The notes beneath the pieces are model-generated. The model did not search any database. It was not told where the DNA came from and was given only the letters and a program-made list of their open reading frames with translations. The translations under genes were made by a program, and so were the position numbers. A DNA stretch of 48,248 nucleotides from a candidate division LCP-89 bacterium B3_LCP (GTDB lineage Bacteria > Electryoneota > B3-LCP), in the NCBI GenBank assembly GCA_005223185.1, contig NJBN01000016.1, positions 1 through 48,248 of the forward strand, written 5' to 3'. Of the stretch, positions 26,378 through 34,400 are shown piece by piece. How positions within the stretch are numbered: the first letter of the stretch is position 1; every line of letters starts with the position of its first letter.

Positions 26378-26461
26378 ATGATAAATAACAAATACATGGT
26401 TGTCTTTATACTGACAGTCCTAACGCTTTTGTCAGCGCAACACACAAAATGCTGTTGCTGA
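26378..26461 (+). CDS. 27-residue membrane peptide ending in three cysteines
   Basis: An ATG behind AAAGGAATGAGAAAG opens a 27-codon frame: a polar start (MINNKYM), one hydrophobic helix (VVFILTVLTLLSA) and the tail QHTKCCC. Length, composition and the strong terminator 45 bases later suggest a real expressed peptide, perhaps a membrane-bound partner of the preceding redox complex or a metal-binding tail. It resembles no family known to me, and a non-coding transcript ending at the same terminator is an alternative. Confidence 0.4.
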   Translation: MINNKYMVVFILTVLTLLSAQHTKCCC

Positions 26462-26506
26462 AATAGTATAAAACGGGCGAAATAGCTTGTTAGGACGTTA
26501 AACAAG

Positions 26507-26536
26507 CGGGCAGCTTATTAGCTGCCCGTTTTTTAT
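26507..26536 (+). terminator. Strong intrinsic terminator after the electron-transfer operon
   Basis: Arms CGGGCAGCT and AGCTGCCCG with loop TATT, followed by six T. It ends any transcript from the operon or from the 27-codon frame. Confidence 0.92.
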
Positions 26537-26641
26537 TCCACTCCAGTGGATTGACAAATGCACAAAGAAATAGGAAACACTTCTCTTAACTTTCTGGTTG
26601 TAATTGGAGGACGGATTCATTATTTTTCAAGGGATTAACCG

Positions 26642-26715
26642 AAGGAGTTGCCCGCAGAGATGAAAGCAATGTTATTAAACCGGATCTGCAGCCTGGAGGA
26701 GAATAGAGAACCGCT
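26642..26715. repeat. 74-bp direct repeat, left copy (start of the alcohol dehydrogenase gene)
   Basis: Matches 29133-29206 at 72 of 74 positions; similarity continues about eight bases further upstream with two mismatches. It contains the ribosome site and the first 18 codons of the alcohol dehydrogenase gene. The two copies bracket the STAND gene. Confidence 0.92.
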
Positions 26716-26725
26716 TCAGGATTAA
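26660..26725 (+). pseudogene. Truncated alcohol dehydrogenase start (21 codons)
   Basis: This frame reads MKAMLLNRICSLEENREP, matching the start of the full dehydrogenase at 29151, then diverges to LQD and stops at 26725. It keeps the AGGAG ribosome site. It is the 5' fragment left when the STAND module and the dehydrogenase gene became separated or duplicated. Its translation could couple to the STAND start 26 bases downstream. Confidence 0.8.
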
Positions 26726-26751
26726 GCCTTAATGAGGTGATAGTATCCATT

Positions 26752-28341
26752 ATGGGAATTAATTTGACAGCAATTGCCGGTATTATTGCAAAGTTAGCAA
26801 TTGACCCGGTAAAAAGGGGATTAGAAAGAAATTATAGAATTATAAAAATATTCGAGGAGATCGAAATTAACGTACTCAAACCGGATTTTGAGTCGGTTTA
26901 TGCTTATACTCTTGTGAGTTACGGTGTTGACAAAGATCCTACCGAACTAGTTAAACTCTTTGCCCTGAAGGATGTTGCGGCTGCATTTAAGGCTGAGTTT
27001 TATATGAAGGAAGAAGGGGCACTTCGACGAACCTTAGATCACAACCTGACGACCAATCCCGATGTGAGGGAATTGAAAAACCACCAGTTCTCTATCGATG
27101 ATGAAATAAATCTCTTCTATGCTGAATTTGAAAAAACAACTACGTCAACTGCTGCACCCATACAAGTCTTGTTGGCTCAGACAACTATAGAAGAATTTCA
27201 TGACGAAGTTAAGAAAATATCTGAAAAGCTGGCAAAGGAAGAGCTTAAAAAAGAGTGGGAAGATTCTATAAGGTTGGATTATAAAGATTTTGACCTGATA
27301 GATGAGGATTTCTGGGAAAGAGTTCGCATAGATTCCGATATTGATCACCTCTACATGTATTATACCAGGACTGATTCATCTCCCACAAAGTTGCTGGATG
27401 TGGTGGCCAATGACTTCTATATCTCCAATGAAAACATAGATAGCGAACTTGACCGAATTCTGATTGATACAGTCCAAAACTGCACCACCCTGATCAAGAT
27501 ACTTTCTAAAGGCGGGGAAGGAAAGTCATCATATCTCTATCATCTGGCTAAAAAGCATCATCGGTTCTATAATGTCGTTCTTTTCCGGGACCTCAATAAA
27601 CAAATTTTGATTCAGGTCGAAAGTCTGTTGGGCGATAAGCCTTCTTTACCATTGATGTTTCTCATGGATAATCCATCTATCTATGGTGAGGATCTGGTAC
27701 AGTCAGGCAACAATATTATCAAGCGATTCAGAAAGAACGGTATTGTCGTGGTCTTGACGGAAAGAGAGTTCCGCTATGACAAGATCGATAATATTGACAC
27801 CTTTGAGGGTACATTTAACTATAGAAATGAGATCACTTATAAGGCTAATTCGCTTAGAGAGCCTGTTTTCGACAAACTTTTTACATTCTTCCAAAAAGAA
27901 TTCAAACTGACCGATGATGTCAGAGAAGGAGCCAAACGAGTTTACTTTAAAGATGAGCGCAGGAGTCTTTCGGAACGTACGTTTGCCGTTATAAAGCACC
28001 TTAGAAAAGAGAAACAAATAGAATTTGCATTCGACTGGGAGGACTGGGAGAAATTTGCCGCAGCCAACAAACCCGAACTGGAGGATCTTTTCCTTATAAT
28101 TGCGACCTTTTATCAGTTTGGTTTTAATTTGGATATCGATTTCTGTGCCAAATTCTTAGAAAGGATAGATGCCCCTGGACTGATTAAAACGCTGGGAGTA
28201 AGCCATAATCTGCCTATATACCGGGAGAGTCACAGACTTACACTGCGGCACGAAACTATTGCGGAGTGGTATTTCGATCCTGAGGAAAAGATACAGAGAG
28301 AAACCGTCCAAGATCAGAGTACGTCTTTAAAGATTTTCTAA
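26752..28341 (+). CDS. STAND P-loop NTPase, N-terminal part (frameshifted gene)
   Basis: 529 residues from the ATG at 26752, which has AGGTGA ten bases upstream; a GTG at 26737 is an alternative. Residues about 1-150 are helical, like the N-terminal helical domains of NACHT-type proteins. A P-loop follows (KGGEGKS, K263, numbered from the GTG) with Walker B MFLMDNPS (D311), then an arginine-rich sensor region (VVVLTEREFRYDKI) and winged-helix-like helices (to about 500). The last 19 residues belong to a shifted frame: at a run of four A (28285-28288) the next frame reads KDTERNRPRSEYVFKDFL and continues without a stop into the TPR part ending at 29048. Proteins of this design are signal-transducing NTPases, often in phage defence, with the TPR part as sensor. 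No separate effector domain is recognised. Flanking repeats suggest it was gained as a module. Confidence 0.78.
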   Translation: MGINLTAIAGIIAKLAIDPVKRGLERNYRIIKIFEEIEINVLKPDFESVYAYTLVSYGVDKDPTELVKLFALKDVAAAFKAEFYMKEEGALRRTLDHNLTTNPDVRELKNHQFSIDDEINLFYAEFEKTTTSTAAPIQVLLAQTTIEEFHDEVKKISEKLAKEELKKEWEDSIRLDYKDFDLIDEDFWERVRIDSDIDHLYMYYTRTDSSPTKLLDVVANDFYISNENIDSELDRILIDTVQNCTTLIKILSKGGEGKSSYLYHLAKKHHRFYNVVLFRDLNKQILIQVESLLGDKPSLPLMFLMDNPSIYGEDLVQSGNNIIKRFRKNGIVVVLTEREFRYDKIDNIDTFEGTFNYRNEITYKANSLREPVFDKLFTFFQKEFKLTDDVREGAKRVYFKDERRSLSERTFAVIKHLRKEKQIEFAFDWEDWEKFAAANKPELEDLFLIIATFYQFGFNLDIDFCAKFLERIDAPGLIKTLGVSHNLPIYRESHRLTLRHETIAEWYFDPEEKIQRETVQDQSTSLKIF

Positions 28342-28524
28342 GTAGAATTGATACCGAGTTTGAAAGAAACTTACTCATTTGGCTCTCAAAAAGCGAGGAA
28401 TTTAAAAAATCGTGGCTTGCCCGGATACTCACTGATAATAAGCTGGCTGAGCTTTATGGCAATTACATCTGTAACCATCCAAAAGAGCTGAAATGCCGCA
28501 CCGAGCTTAGCAAAATTTATCTGA

Positions 28525-28720
28525 AACAGAAGCGCTATAAGGAGGCTGAAAAAGTCCTGTTAGAATGCCTCCAACTTAAGGCTACTGACTTGAACTCCCG
28601 CACCGAATTAGGTCGTGTCTATCTTGAACAGAAGCGCTATAAGGAGGCTGAAAAAGTCCTGTTAGAATGCCTCCAACTTAAGGCTACTGACTTGAACTCC
28701 CGCACCGAATTAGGTCGTGT
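28525..28720 (+). repeat. 102-bp tandem repeat encoding one TPR unit
   Basis: Bases 28525-28618 recur exactly at 28627-28720, a period of 102 bases or 34 codons, one TPR repeat. Perfect identity over 94 bases points to very recent duplication. Repeat number could vary between strains. Confidence 0.95.
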
Positions 28721-29048
28721 GTTTCAGAGAATGGGAAGGTACAAAGACGCTGAGGATGTGCTTCTAAATCTTTTGGCGATAGATAAGAGAAATTATTTTG
28801 CCATGGCTGAACTCATTTCAGTTTACGATAAGATGCAGGATCCTGACAAGTGCTTGCAGAAATTCAATGAATTTTTAGCTAATGTAAAAATATCAAAAGG
28901 CCGCGAACACCAGGCAATGTTCAACAATATATTCAAATTATGTAAGAGATACAGTTATCCTGAAAAAGCGAAGGAATATTTTGAGAAATATAAAGAGATC
29001 CTGGATGAACGGAATAAAGAGCTCTACCAATCACTTTTTGGTGAGTAA
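28590..29048 (+). CDS. TPR sensor part of the STAND protein (downstream of frameshift)
   Basis: This frame is open from the shift point near 28288 to 29048, about 253 codons; the ATG-less start at 28590 is only the first conventional start codon, so this is unlikely to be an independent gene. It encodes TPR repeats of 34 residues (RTELGRVYLEQKRYKEAEKV), two of them nearly identical in DNA, then a helical tail. One inserted base at the A run would fuse it to the preceding frame into a protein of about 765 residues. Either the gene is broken, a programmed -1 shift makes the fusion, or the assembly lacks a base. Confidence 0.7.
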   Translation: MNSRTELGRVYLEQKRYKEAEKVLLECLQLKATDLNSRTELGRVFQRMGRYKDAEDVLLNLLAIDKRNYFAMAELISVYDKMQDPDKCLQKFNEFLANVKISKGREHQAMFNNIFKLCKRYSYPEKAKEYFEKYKEILDERNKELYQSLFGE

Positions 29049-29132
29049 CCTGTGGTTATCATAACCAAATATAGCAATGATAAATGTAGAACGGTCCAAT
29101 CCCCACGGAGCAAATATTATGGCTATTAATCA

Positions 29133-29206
29133 AAGGAGTTGCCCGCAGAGATGAAGGCAATGTTATTAAACCGGATCTGCAGCCTGGAAGAGAATAGAGA
29201 ACCGCT
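29133..29206. repeat. 74-bp direct repeat, right copy (start of intact alcohol dehydrogenase gene)
   Basis: Partner of 26642-26715 with two mismatches. This copy continues into the complete dehydrogenase gene. Confidence 0.92.
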
Positions 29207-30179
29207 GGAACTGGTCGATCTGCCCATACCGGTACCTGGAGAAAAGGAGATTTTAGTCAAAGTTTCCACCTGCGGAGTGTGCCATACAGAGTTGGATGAA
29301 ATTGAAGGACGGACTGCGCCGCCGCACCTCCCGGTAGTGTTGGGGCACCAGGCTGTAGGAGAAGTAGTCGAATTCGGCAGCGGAGCAGGAAAATTCGCGG
29401 TTGGCGACAGGGTGGGAATCGCCTGGATATATTCAGCCTGCGGCAAATGTCAGTATTGCCGGGAAGGAAACGAAAATCTCTGCCCTGATTTCAAAGCATC
29501 GGGCAGGGATGCCGACGGCGGATACGCAGAGTATCTGACCATTTCCGAAGATTTTGCCTTCGCGATACCAGACCTGTTTTCCGACGTAGAGGCGGCTCCT
29601 TTGTTGTGCGCTGGAGCTATCGGGTACAGGTCACTCCGTTTGACCAATTTGAAGGATGGACAGAATTTAGGACTTACCGGCTTCGGAGGATCTGGTCATT
29701 TAGTTCTGAAGATGGTGAAGCACAGATATCCGGACGTGAAAGTGTACGTCTTCGCTCGCAGTGAAGAAGAGAGGGATTTCGCCGTTAAATTAGGCGCGCA
29801 GTGGGCTGGTGATACTGATGATGAATGCCCGGTCAAACTCAATGCAATCATCGATACAACGCCCGTATGGAAACCTGTGGTGGAAGCGCTAAAGAACTTA
29901 GCTCCGGGTGGGCGGCTGGTGATCAATGCTATCCGCAAGGAAGAGATGGATAAGGATTACCTGATGAAATTGGATTATACGACTCATCTCTGGGAGGAAA
30001 AAGAGATAAAGAGCGTAGCAAACGTCTCCAGGCGTGATGTGAGCGAATTTTTAGGCTTGGCTGCAGAGATTGGCATTAAACCGGAAACACAGGAATACAG
30101 ACGGGAAGATGCAAACAGCGCTTTGCTGGAATTGAAGGAAGGTAAGATCAGAGGTGCTAAGGTATTGAAGATCGGTTAG
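29151..30179 (+). CDS. Zinc-dependent alcohol dehydrogenase (medium-chain family)
   Basis: 342 residues from the ATG at 29151; a TTG four codons earlier abuts the ribosome site and is unlikely. Catalytic zinc ligands are the C in GVCHTELDE and the GHQAVGEV histidine; structural zinc ligands are CGKCQYCREGNENLC. The nucleotide-binding motif is GLTGFGGSGH. It belongs to the AdhA/AdhP-like class that interconverts alcohols and aldehydes with NAD(P)H in the cytoplasm. Substrate cannot be told from sequence. Its first 18 codons and ribosome site are duplicated 2.5 kb upstream, on the far side of the STAND gene. Confidence 0.92.
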   Translation: MKAMLLNRICSLEENREPLELVDLPIPVPGEKEILVKVSTCGVCHTELDEIEGRTAPPHLPVVLGHQAVGEVVEFGSGAGKFAVGDRVGIAWIYSACGKCQYCREGNENLCPDFKASGRDADGGYAEYLTISEDFAFAIPDLFSDVEAAPLLCAGAIGYRSLRLTNLKDGQNLGLTGFGGSGHLVLKMVKHRYPDVKVYVFARSEEERDFAVKLGAQWAGDTDDECPVKLNAIIDTTPVWKPVVEALKNLAPGGRLVINAIRKEEMDKDYLMKLDYTTHLWEEKEIKSVANVSRRDVSEFLGLAAEIGIKPETQEYRREDANSALLELKEGKIRGAKVLKIG

Positions 30180-30225
30180 GTTAATTTTAAAACGACACAG
30201 AGTACCTTTCATAATCGGAGGCAAA

Positions 30226-30693
30226 ATGGACGCAAACGTACTAATTAAGCTATATCGAATAAACCTGATGGTGATAGAGAAGAACCTGCAGGGGGTCAGC
30301 CACGAGGACAGCCTGTATCAGCCAGAGCCTGGTGGAAACAGCATCAACTGGGTCTTGGGGCACATAACGGCGACCAGAAATTCAGTGATGAAGGTGATGG
30401 ATAAGGTTCCTGTTTGGGGTGGAGATGAAGCGGCTGTTTACGCTCGGGGAACCGATCCGACCGCTGGAGAGAGAAAAGTTATCGAGCTGGATAAGATTCT
30501 TAGGGATTTAAGAAAATCACAGGACACACTACTCCAATGGCTGCAACAGGTGTCATCTGAAGAACTTGAAGCATCAAACGGGGATGAAACGAAGTACGAG
30601 CAGTTAGCTTTTCTGCAGTTTCATGAAGCTTACCATGCCGGACAGATCGGAATACTGCGGCGGTTAACTGGTAAGTCGGGCGCGATTACATAG
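30226..30693 (+). CDS. DinB-like four-helix metal-binding protein
   Basis: 155 residues, four-helix bundle of the DinB/YfiT superfamily. The metal triad is probably H46 (NWVLGHITATRN) with two histidines in FHEAYHAGQIGILRR near the C-terminus. Members include thiol-dependent transferases and many of unknown role. GGAGG lies five bases before the ATG. It may be cotranscribed with the dehydrogenase gene 46 bases upstream. No specific substrate can be assigned. Confidence 0.8.
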   Translation: MDANVLIKLYRINLMVIEKNLQGVSHEDSLYQPEPGGNSINWVLGHITATRNSVMKVMDKVPVWGGDEAAVYARGTDPTAGERKVIELDKILRDLRKSQDTLLQWLQQVSSEELEASNGDETKYEQLAFLQFHEAYHAGQIGILRRLTGKSGAIT

Positions 30694-30733
30694 TTGCACC
30701 AAAAGATAATACAAAATAGAAGGAGAAGAGACT

Positions 30734-30937
30734 ATGGAAACAACAGCATACGTTTTATTGGGCATAGTAGCGATCTGCTGGCTCATTGCCATGCTGGTGG
30801 GGATGGTAGTAGCATTCCCCTTCGGACTCATCGGTCTGATTGCAATCCTGGGAATCGGTATCTTGTTTATCAAGGTACTCGGCGATCGGTTATCCAGTAA
30901 AGAAGACGACCATTATTCACAAAATGTAGAGAAATAA
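30734..30937 (+). CDS. Small hydrophobic membrane protein
   Basis: 67 residues: two hydrophobic helices (about 5-30 and 31-50, with a PFGLIGLIAILGIG turn) and a charged tail. GGAG lies ten bases before the ATG. Eleven bases separate it from the YbjQ-like gene, so the two are probably one unit. No family with known function is recognised. Small membrane proteins often sit beside YbjQ-type genes. Confidence 0.7.
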   Translation: METTAYVLLGIVAICWLIAMLVGMVVAFPFGLIGLIAILGIGILFIKVLGDRLSSKEDDHYSQNVEK

Positions 30938-30948
30938 GAGGTGACTAA

Positions 30949-31269
30949 ATGCTTATTACAACACAGGACGAGTTTGCTGACCACGAAATAACCGAAACCC
31001 TCGGTATGGTTCGAGGTAATACCATTCGAGCGCGGCATGTCGGTAAAGATATCTTAGCCGGTCTGCGCTCCATCGTGGGCGGCGAAATTACGGAGTACAC
31101 CAAAATGCTGGCAGAATCAAGGGAACAGGCCATAGATAGGATGATTGGTGAAGCCAAGCAGAAGGGTGCGGATGGAGTCGTTTGTGTGCGTTTCACCACG
31201 TCGACTGTAATGAGTAACGCCGCCGAATTGCTGGCTTACGGTACGGCGGTGAAGCTGAAGAAGAAGTAG
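30949..31269 (+). CDS. YbjQ/UPF0145 family protein
   Basis: 106 residues covering the whole family: GMVRGNTIRARHVGKDILAG, GGEITEYTKMLAESREQA, KGADGVVCVRFTTS and a C-terminal AYGTAVKLKK strand. The family forms pentameric rings and is often called heavy-metal-binding, but its function is not established. GAGGTGA lies four bases before the ATG. It is probably cotranscribed with the small membrane protein gene. Confidence 0.88.
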   Translation: MLITTQDEFADHEITETLGMVRGNTIRARHVGKDILAGLRSIVGGEITEYTKMLAESREQAIDRMIGEAKQKGADGVVCVRFTTSTVMSNAAELLAYGTAVKLKKK

Positions 31270-31291
31270 GTGAAAGAAAACAAAAATCAGT

Positions 31292-31404
31292 GGCAATCGC
31301 TTATTTGTATGAACCACTTTTATCGCCACACTCAAACCGCGAAATTAGTATTGTGAATAACATATCTCACTCATGATATGAAGTTGTTTAGCAAAGCGAT
31401 TGCC
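31292..31404. repeat. Distant 11-bp inverted repeat upstream of the CHAT-NB-ARC gene
   Basis: GGCAATCGCTT (31292-31302) and its exact complement AAGCGATTGCC (31394-31404) are separated by 91 bases of AT-rich sequence, ending 42 bases before the CHAT-NB-ARC start. It may be a paired operator or a large stem in the leader. Confidence 0.4.
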
Positions 31405-31446
31405 TATATATTTTAGAGAAATGATATTGCTGGAAAGTGAAATCAA

Positions 31447-34400
31447 ATGATGAACCCACTCAAAAAAACAGAACTTATGGAGCTATCCATCCGTTTTACC
31501 TCGGACGAGAAGAAAGAAGATTCCCCAATTGAGGTTTCCTTCTTCCAACCGCAAAATGGTACCTATTCCAAATCCGAAATCTTCGATCCGCCCTTAGATG
31601 ATGAACACTTAGCTGAGTTGCGTTGGTATTTGGAGGAATTCTCAAATTGGTTCACACTAACTGACTATGAACGTGCTGAAAGACTAAAGGCCCAATTAGA
31701 GGACTGGGGACGCGACCTACTTAGAAGCGTTACTAAGGGACATGAAGCAATCCGTATCTGGCAGCAGTTTGTGGACGATAAGGAAAAAAACAAACTTCTA
31801 ACCATCGATGCTACAGATCCACGTGTACTGCGCCTGCCTTGGGAGCTTCTGGCCGACGAACAGGGCCACATTTTTACGGATGGCGTCAGTATTAGGAGGC
31901 GTCTGCAAAAGGTAGCCAGAACCGTTTTAAAACCCTTAGATCTGCCGGTTAGAGTGTTGATCGTCGTTTCGCGTCCCAATGAAAAAGACGTTGGCTTTTT
32001 CGATCCGCGCGCTGATTCAAAGCCGTTGTTGGATGCGGTGGATACGCTTGGAGATATGGCTCAGGTTGAGTTTTTATATCCTCCCACACTGCGAGCCTTA
32101 ACGGACCGTCTGCGTGATACCCATGCGCCCCGCGTGCACGTCGTTCACTTTGATGGGCACGGCGTTTACAACGTAGGTAAGGGTTTAGGGTATCTATTAT
32201 TCGAGGATGATGAGCACAAAAAAGATCTTATCGATGCTTCCCAGTTGGGAACTCTGTTGACCAATTGTGGAGTGCCTTTGATGGTACTCAGCGCCTGCCA
32301 GAGTGCCAAACAAGAGGAGGCTAATCCCTATGCTAGCGTCGCCGCGCGCTTGATTAGAGCCGGTGTGGGCAGTGTTCTGGCTATGAACTATTCTGTACTC
32401 GTAACGGCTGCTACAAAATTTGTTGAGGCGTTTTACGGTAGCCTCGTGAAGGGTTTATCGGTTGGACAGTCTGTAGATGAAGGGAGATATGCTCTACACT
32501 CCGATGAGAGGCGTTACACCATAACTCGTCACACTGAAGATGGCGATTTGGTTGAAGAGACGGTCAAACTGCGCGACTGGCATCTGCCCGCACTATACCA
32601 GCAAGCAACCGACCCGGTCGTATTTAAATCGCGCAAGGGCGCCAAGCGCAGCGAGCCGAAACCTAAACCTTTGGCGTTAACCGACCATAGAGTTGCGGGA
32701 GGGTTGCCTAAGGAACCGTTGCACGGCTTCCACGGGCGAGCACAGGAATTACATAAAATACAGCGCGCCTTAGCCGAACGTAATGTGGTGGTGCTGCACG
32801 GTTTCGGAGGAATCGGCAAGACGGCTCTGGCTGCGGAAGCTGGTCGTTGGTTTTACCGCACCGGACGTTTCCCAGGCGGTGCAGCTTTCGTTTCTTTTGA
32901 ACACGGCGGATCGCTGCAGCAGCTATGTTCATGGGTGGGACAAGCCGTCAGCAACGATCCCAACTTCGCAATTGGAGAGGGTGATCCCGTAGAGCGAGTT
33001 GCTGATGTGCTTAAAGAAAACCCCGCCTTGATCATTCTTGACAACTTCGAATCAGTGCTGGGTAAGGATCCCATGATGCCACCCGATGAATTAGAAGAGA
33101 TACTGGATGCGGTGTGGAAATGGGCGGAAACTGATACCAGCGAGGCGCGTGATAAAAGCAGTGTGATTACGCCTCCACGGACACGAATTCTGATTACCAC
33201 CCGCGATACTAACTTTAATGACAGCCGCTTCAGTCCTTCTAAAGAATGCGCGCACATTGAACTTGGTGGGCTGATTCAGAGTGAGGCACTGAACCTGGCC
33301 GCGGCTGTGCTTAATTCGAAAAGCATTGACCGTGCCGAAATTGACCTGCAAGAACTGATCTATCTTATGGACCTCCTGGGTGGACACCCGCTGTCTCTCT
33401 ATCTCACATTGCCGCATCTGCATGACTATTCCCCCGCTGAGTTGACCGCACAGTTTGAGGAGCTGCTGCCCGATTTTATCGAAGGCGAAGCCCGGGATCG
33501 CAACGAAAGCCTGACCCTGTCTCTCGAGTTCTCCTTAAACCGTATGGGTGAAGAAACCCGCGCGGCACTGCCCAACCTGGCTGTCTTCCAGGGCGCTGCC
33601 TTTGAGGAGGAAATACTGCAAATTACGCAGATTGACCCGGAACTGTGGAAAACCGCTCGTGCAGAGATGGAACAGGCGTCGCTTGTTTCTGTGGAGTCCC
33701 TGCCAGGTATTAATCCTCCTTTCCTGCGTTTTCACCCGACGCTAATACCATATCTGTCTTCACGCCTGCCGAGCGAACACCGATCCGAACTTGAGGAGAG
33801 GTACTGGAAGCGATATTACGCTCTATCCAATTATCTTTACCAAACAGACACCCAGAATCCTCACATGGCTCGTACCATGGCTTGGCAGGAGATGCCCAAC
33901 CTTCTCTGCGCCTTGGATTTAGCCGTCGCGGCACGTGATGATGAAGCATCTGTTAACTTTGCCACTTGCATAGAGTTTTTTCTTAATGCTTTCGGACGCT
34001 GGCGCGAGAGGGACAGGATGATGGAGAGGGTGGCAACTACTTTTAATACTAAGGAGGCAGACATACTGACCCAGGCGGAATTCATGCTTCTGAGCCAGCA
34101 GGGTGAAACCTTGTGGCAGCAGGGCCGGGCATTAGAAGCGGAAAAGATATTTAGAAATCTGCTAAAGCGCTTGGAGACCAACACCGCCTATGATAGCGCC
34201 TATGACCATGCAAGAACGCTTTGGAGTCTGGGTCGTTGTTTTACCAGTCAGGGTAAACCTGGGGAGGCTACTGATTGGCATAAAAGAGCACTGCAGGAGT
34301 TTAAGCTTCTTAGTGAATCGAATGAAGATGTTAAGAATGCGCTCGGTACAATATACTGCGATTTGGGCAACAATCTAACTATCATGGGAAAGTATGATGA

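Noticed and set aside
24624-26752. Shared CTTAATGAGG before a receiver gene and the STAND gene
   Set aside because: A ten-base match around a ribosome site is within chance expectation.
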